Assembly (NCBI RefSeq): GCF_002943105.1
Contig: NZ_PTPZ01000007.1
Coordinates: 79,935-143,934 of the forward strand
Origin: Cloacibacterium normanense
GTDB taxonomy: Bacteria > Bacteroidota > Bacteroidia > Flavobacteriales > Weeksellaceae
Length of the DNA stretch: 64,000 bases
Reading direction: 5' to 3'
In this document: positions 63,848 to 64,000 of the stretch, in pieces
Layout of the letters: every line of letters starts with the position of its first letter
How positions within the stretch are numbered: position 1 is the stretch's first letter
Notes under the pieces: model-generated
The model's database searches: none
Told to the model about the DNA's origin: nothing
The model's input: only the letters and a program-made list of their open reading frames with translations
Position numbers and translations under genes: made by a program

Positions 63848-64000
63848 AATACTATTTCTTTTTCAAATATAAATTGATGTTTATAATTATATATGCAAGT
63901 CATTTTTCATGAGTATTTTTCTCATTTAAAGTATTATGCTTTCAAAATGATAGTTTGATAGGATAGGATAGAATAGTTATAAAACAAAAAATCCTCATCA
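63848..64000. other. Gene-free window end
   Basis: No reading frame, RNA gene or strong promoter is seen in these 153 bp. The only pattern is a short tandem GATAG run at about 63957-63976 (GATAGGATAGGATAGAATAG). Confidence 0.5.

Overview
The window is chromosomal DNA from a low-GC member of the Flavobacteriia (Bacteroidota). The signs are AT-rich codon use, TAnnTTTG promoter -7 boxes, SusC/SusD and PorV/PorQ outer-membrane proteins, and a two-gene methionine synthase. The gene set and several dispersed intergenic repeats recall the Chryseobacterium/Cloacibacterium group (Weeksellaceae). That placement is inferred from family content, not from a search.

Layout. 1-4292: methionine/one-carbon genes (split metH, metF). 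4289-6874: a GNAT-like protein and an exported GH13 amylase, both on the minus strand. 6944-18967: a 12-kb integrative mobilizable element inserted in the 3' end of the tmRNA gene. It carries a tyrosine integrase, an unknown protein, an HTH protein, a VapE-like ATPase, a candidate replication origin, a Toprim primase, a palindrome array that may be oriT, and a MOBV-like relaxase. Its cargo is a membrane-spanning TPR/AraC regulator facing a small lipoprotein and a run of unknown envelope proteins. 18954-19350: intact tmRNA, minus strand. 19569-29078: envelope, housekeeping and stress genes, including SIMPL, PspC, MazG-like, L31 and a sigma/membrane-protein/DUF4252 module. 29243-35561: recA, an alkyltransferase-like protein, a deoxyhypusine-synthase-like enzyme, arfB coupled to a 48-aa basic protein, menE and argS. 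35646-40279: a SusD/SusC pair. 40414-48145: rnhB, yidC, pyrG, radA, acpH and small membrane proteins. 48259-58545: M1 peptidase, groES-groEL, a UvrD/RecB-type helicase-nuclease, uvrC. 58718-63794: a PorV/PorQ-family protein, an EamA transporter and an acyl-CoA carboxylase beta subunit.

The backbone is ordinary core metabolism and information processing. The accessory interest lies in the tmRNA-integrated element. It has matched 20-bp repeats just inside both ends, brings a new terminator for the tmRNA gene it displaces, and carries two separate repeat clusters at the places expected for a replication origin and a transfer origin. A second theme is a family of structured intergenic repeats at about 30.8, 59.6 and 62.0 kb, whose inner hairpin arms differ in sequence but still pair. 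No CRISPR array, rRNA, canonical tRNA or recognisable defence system was seen.
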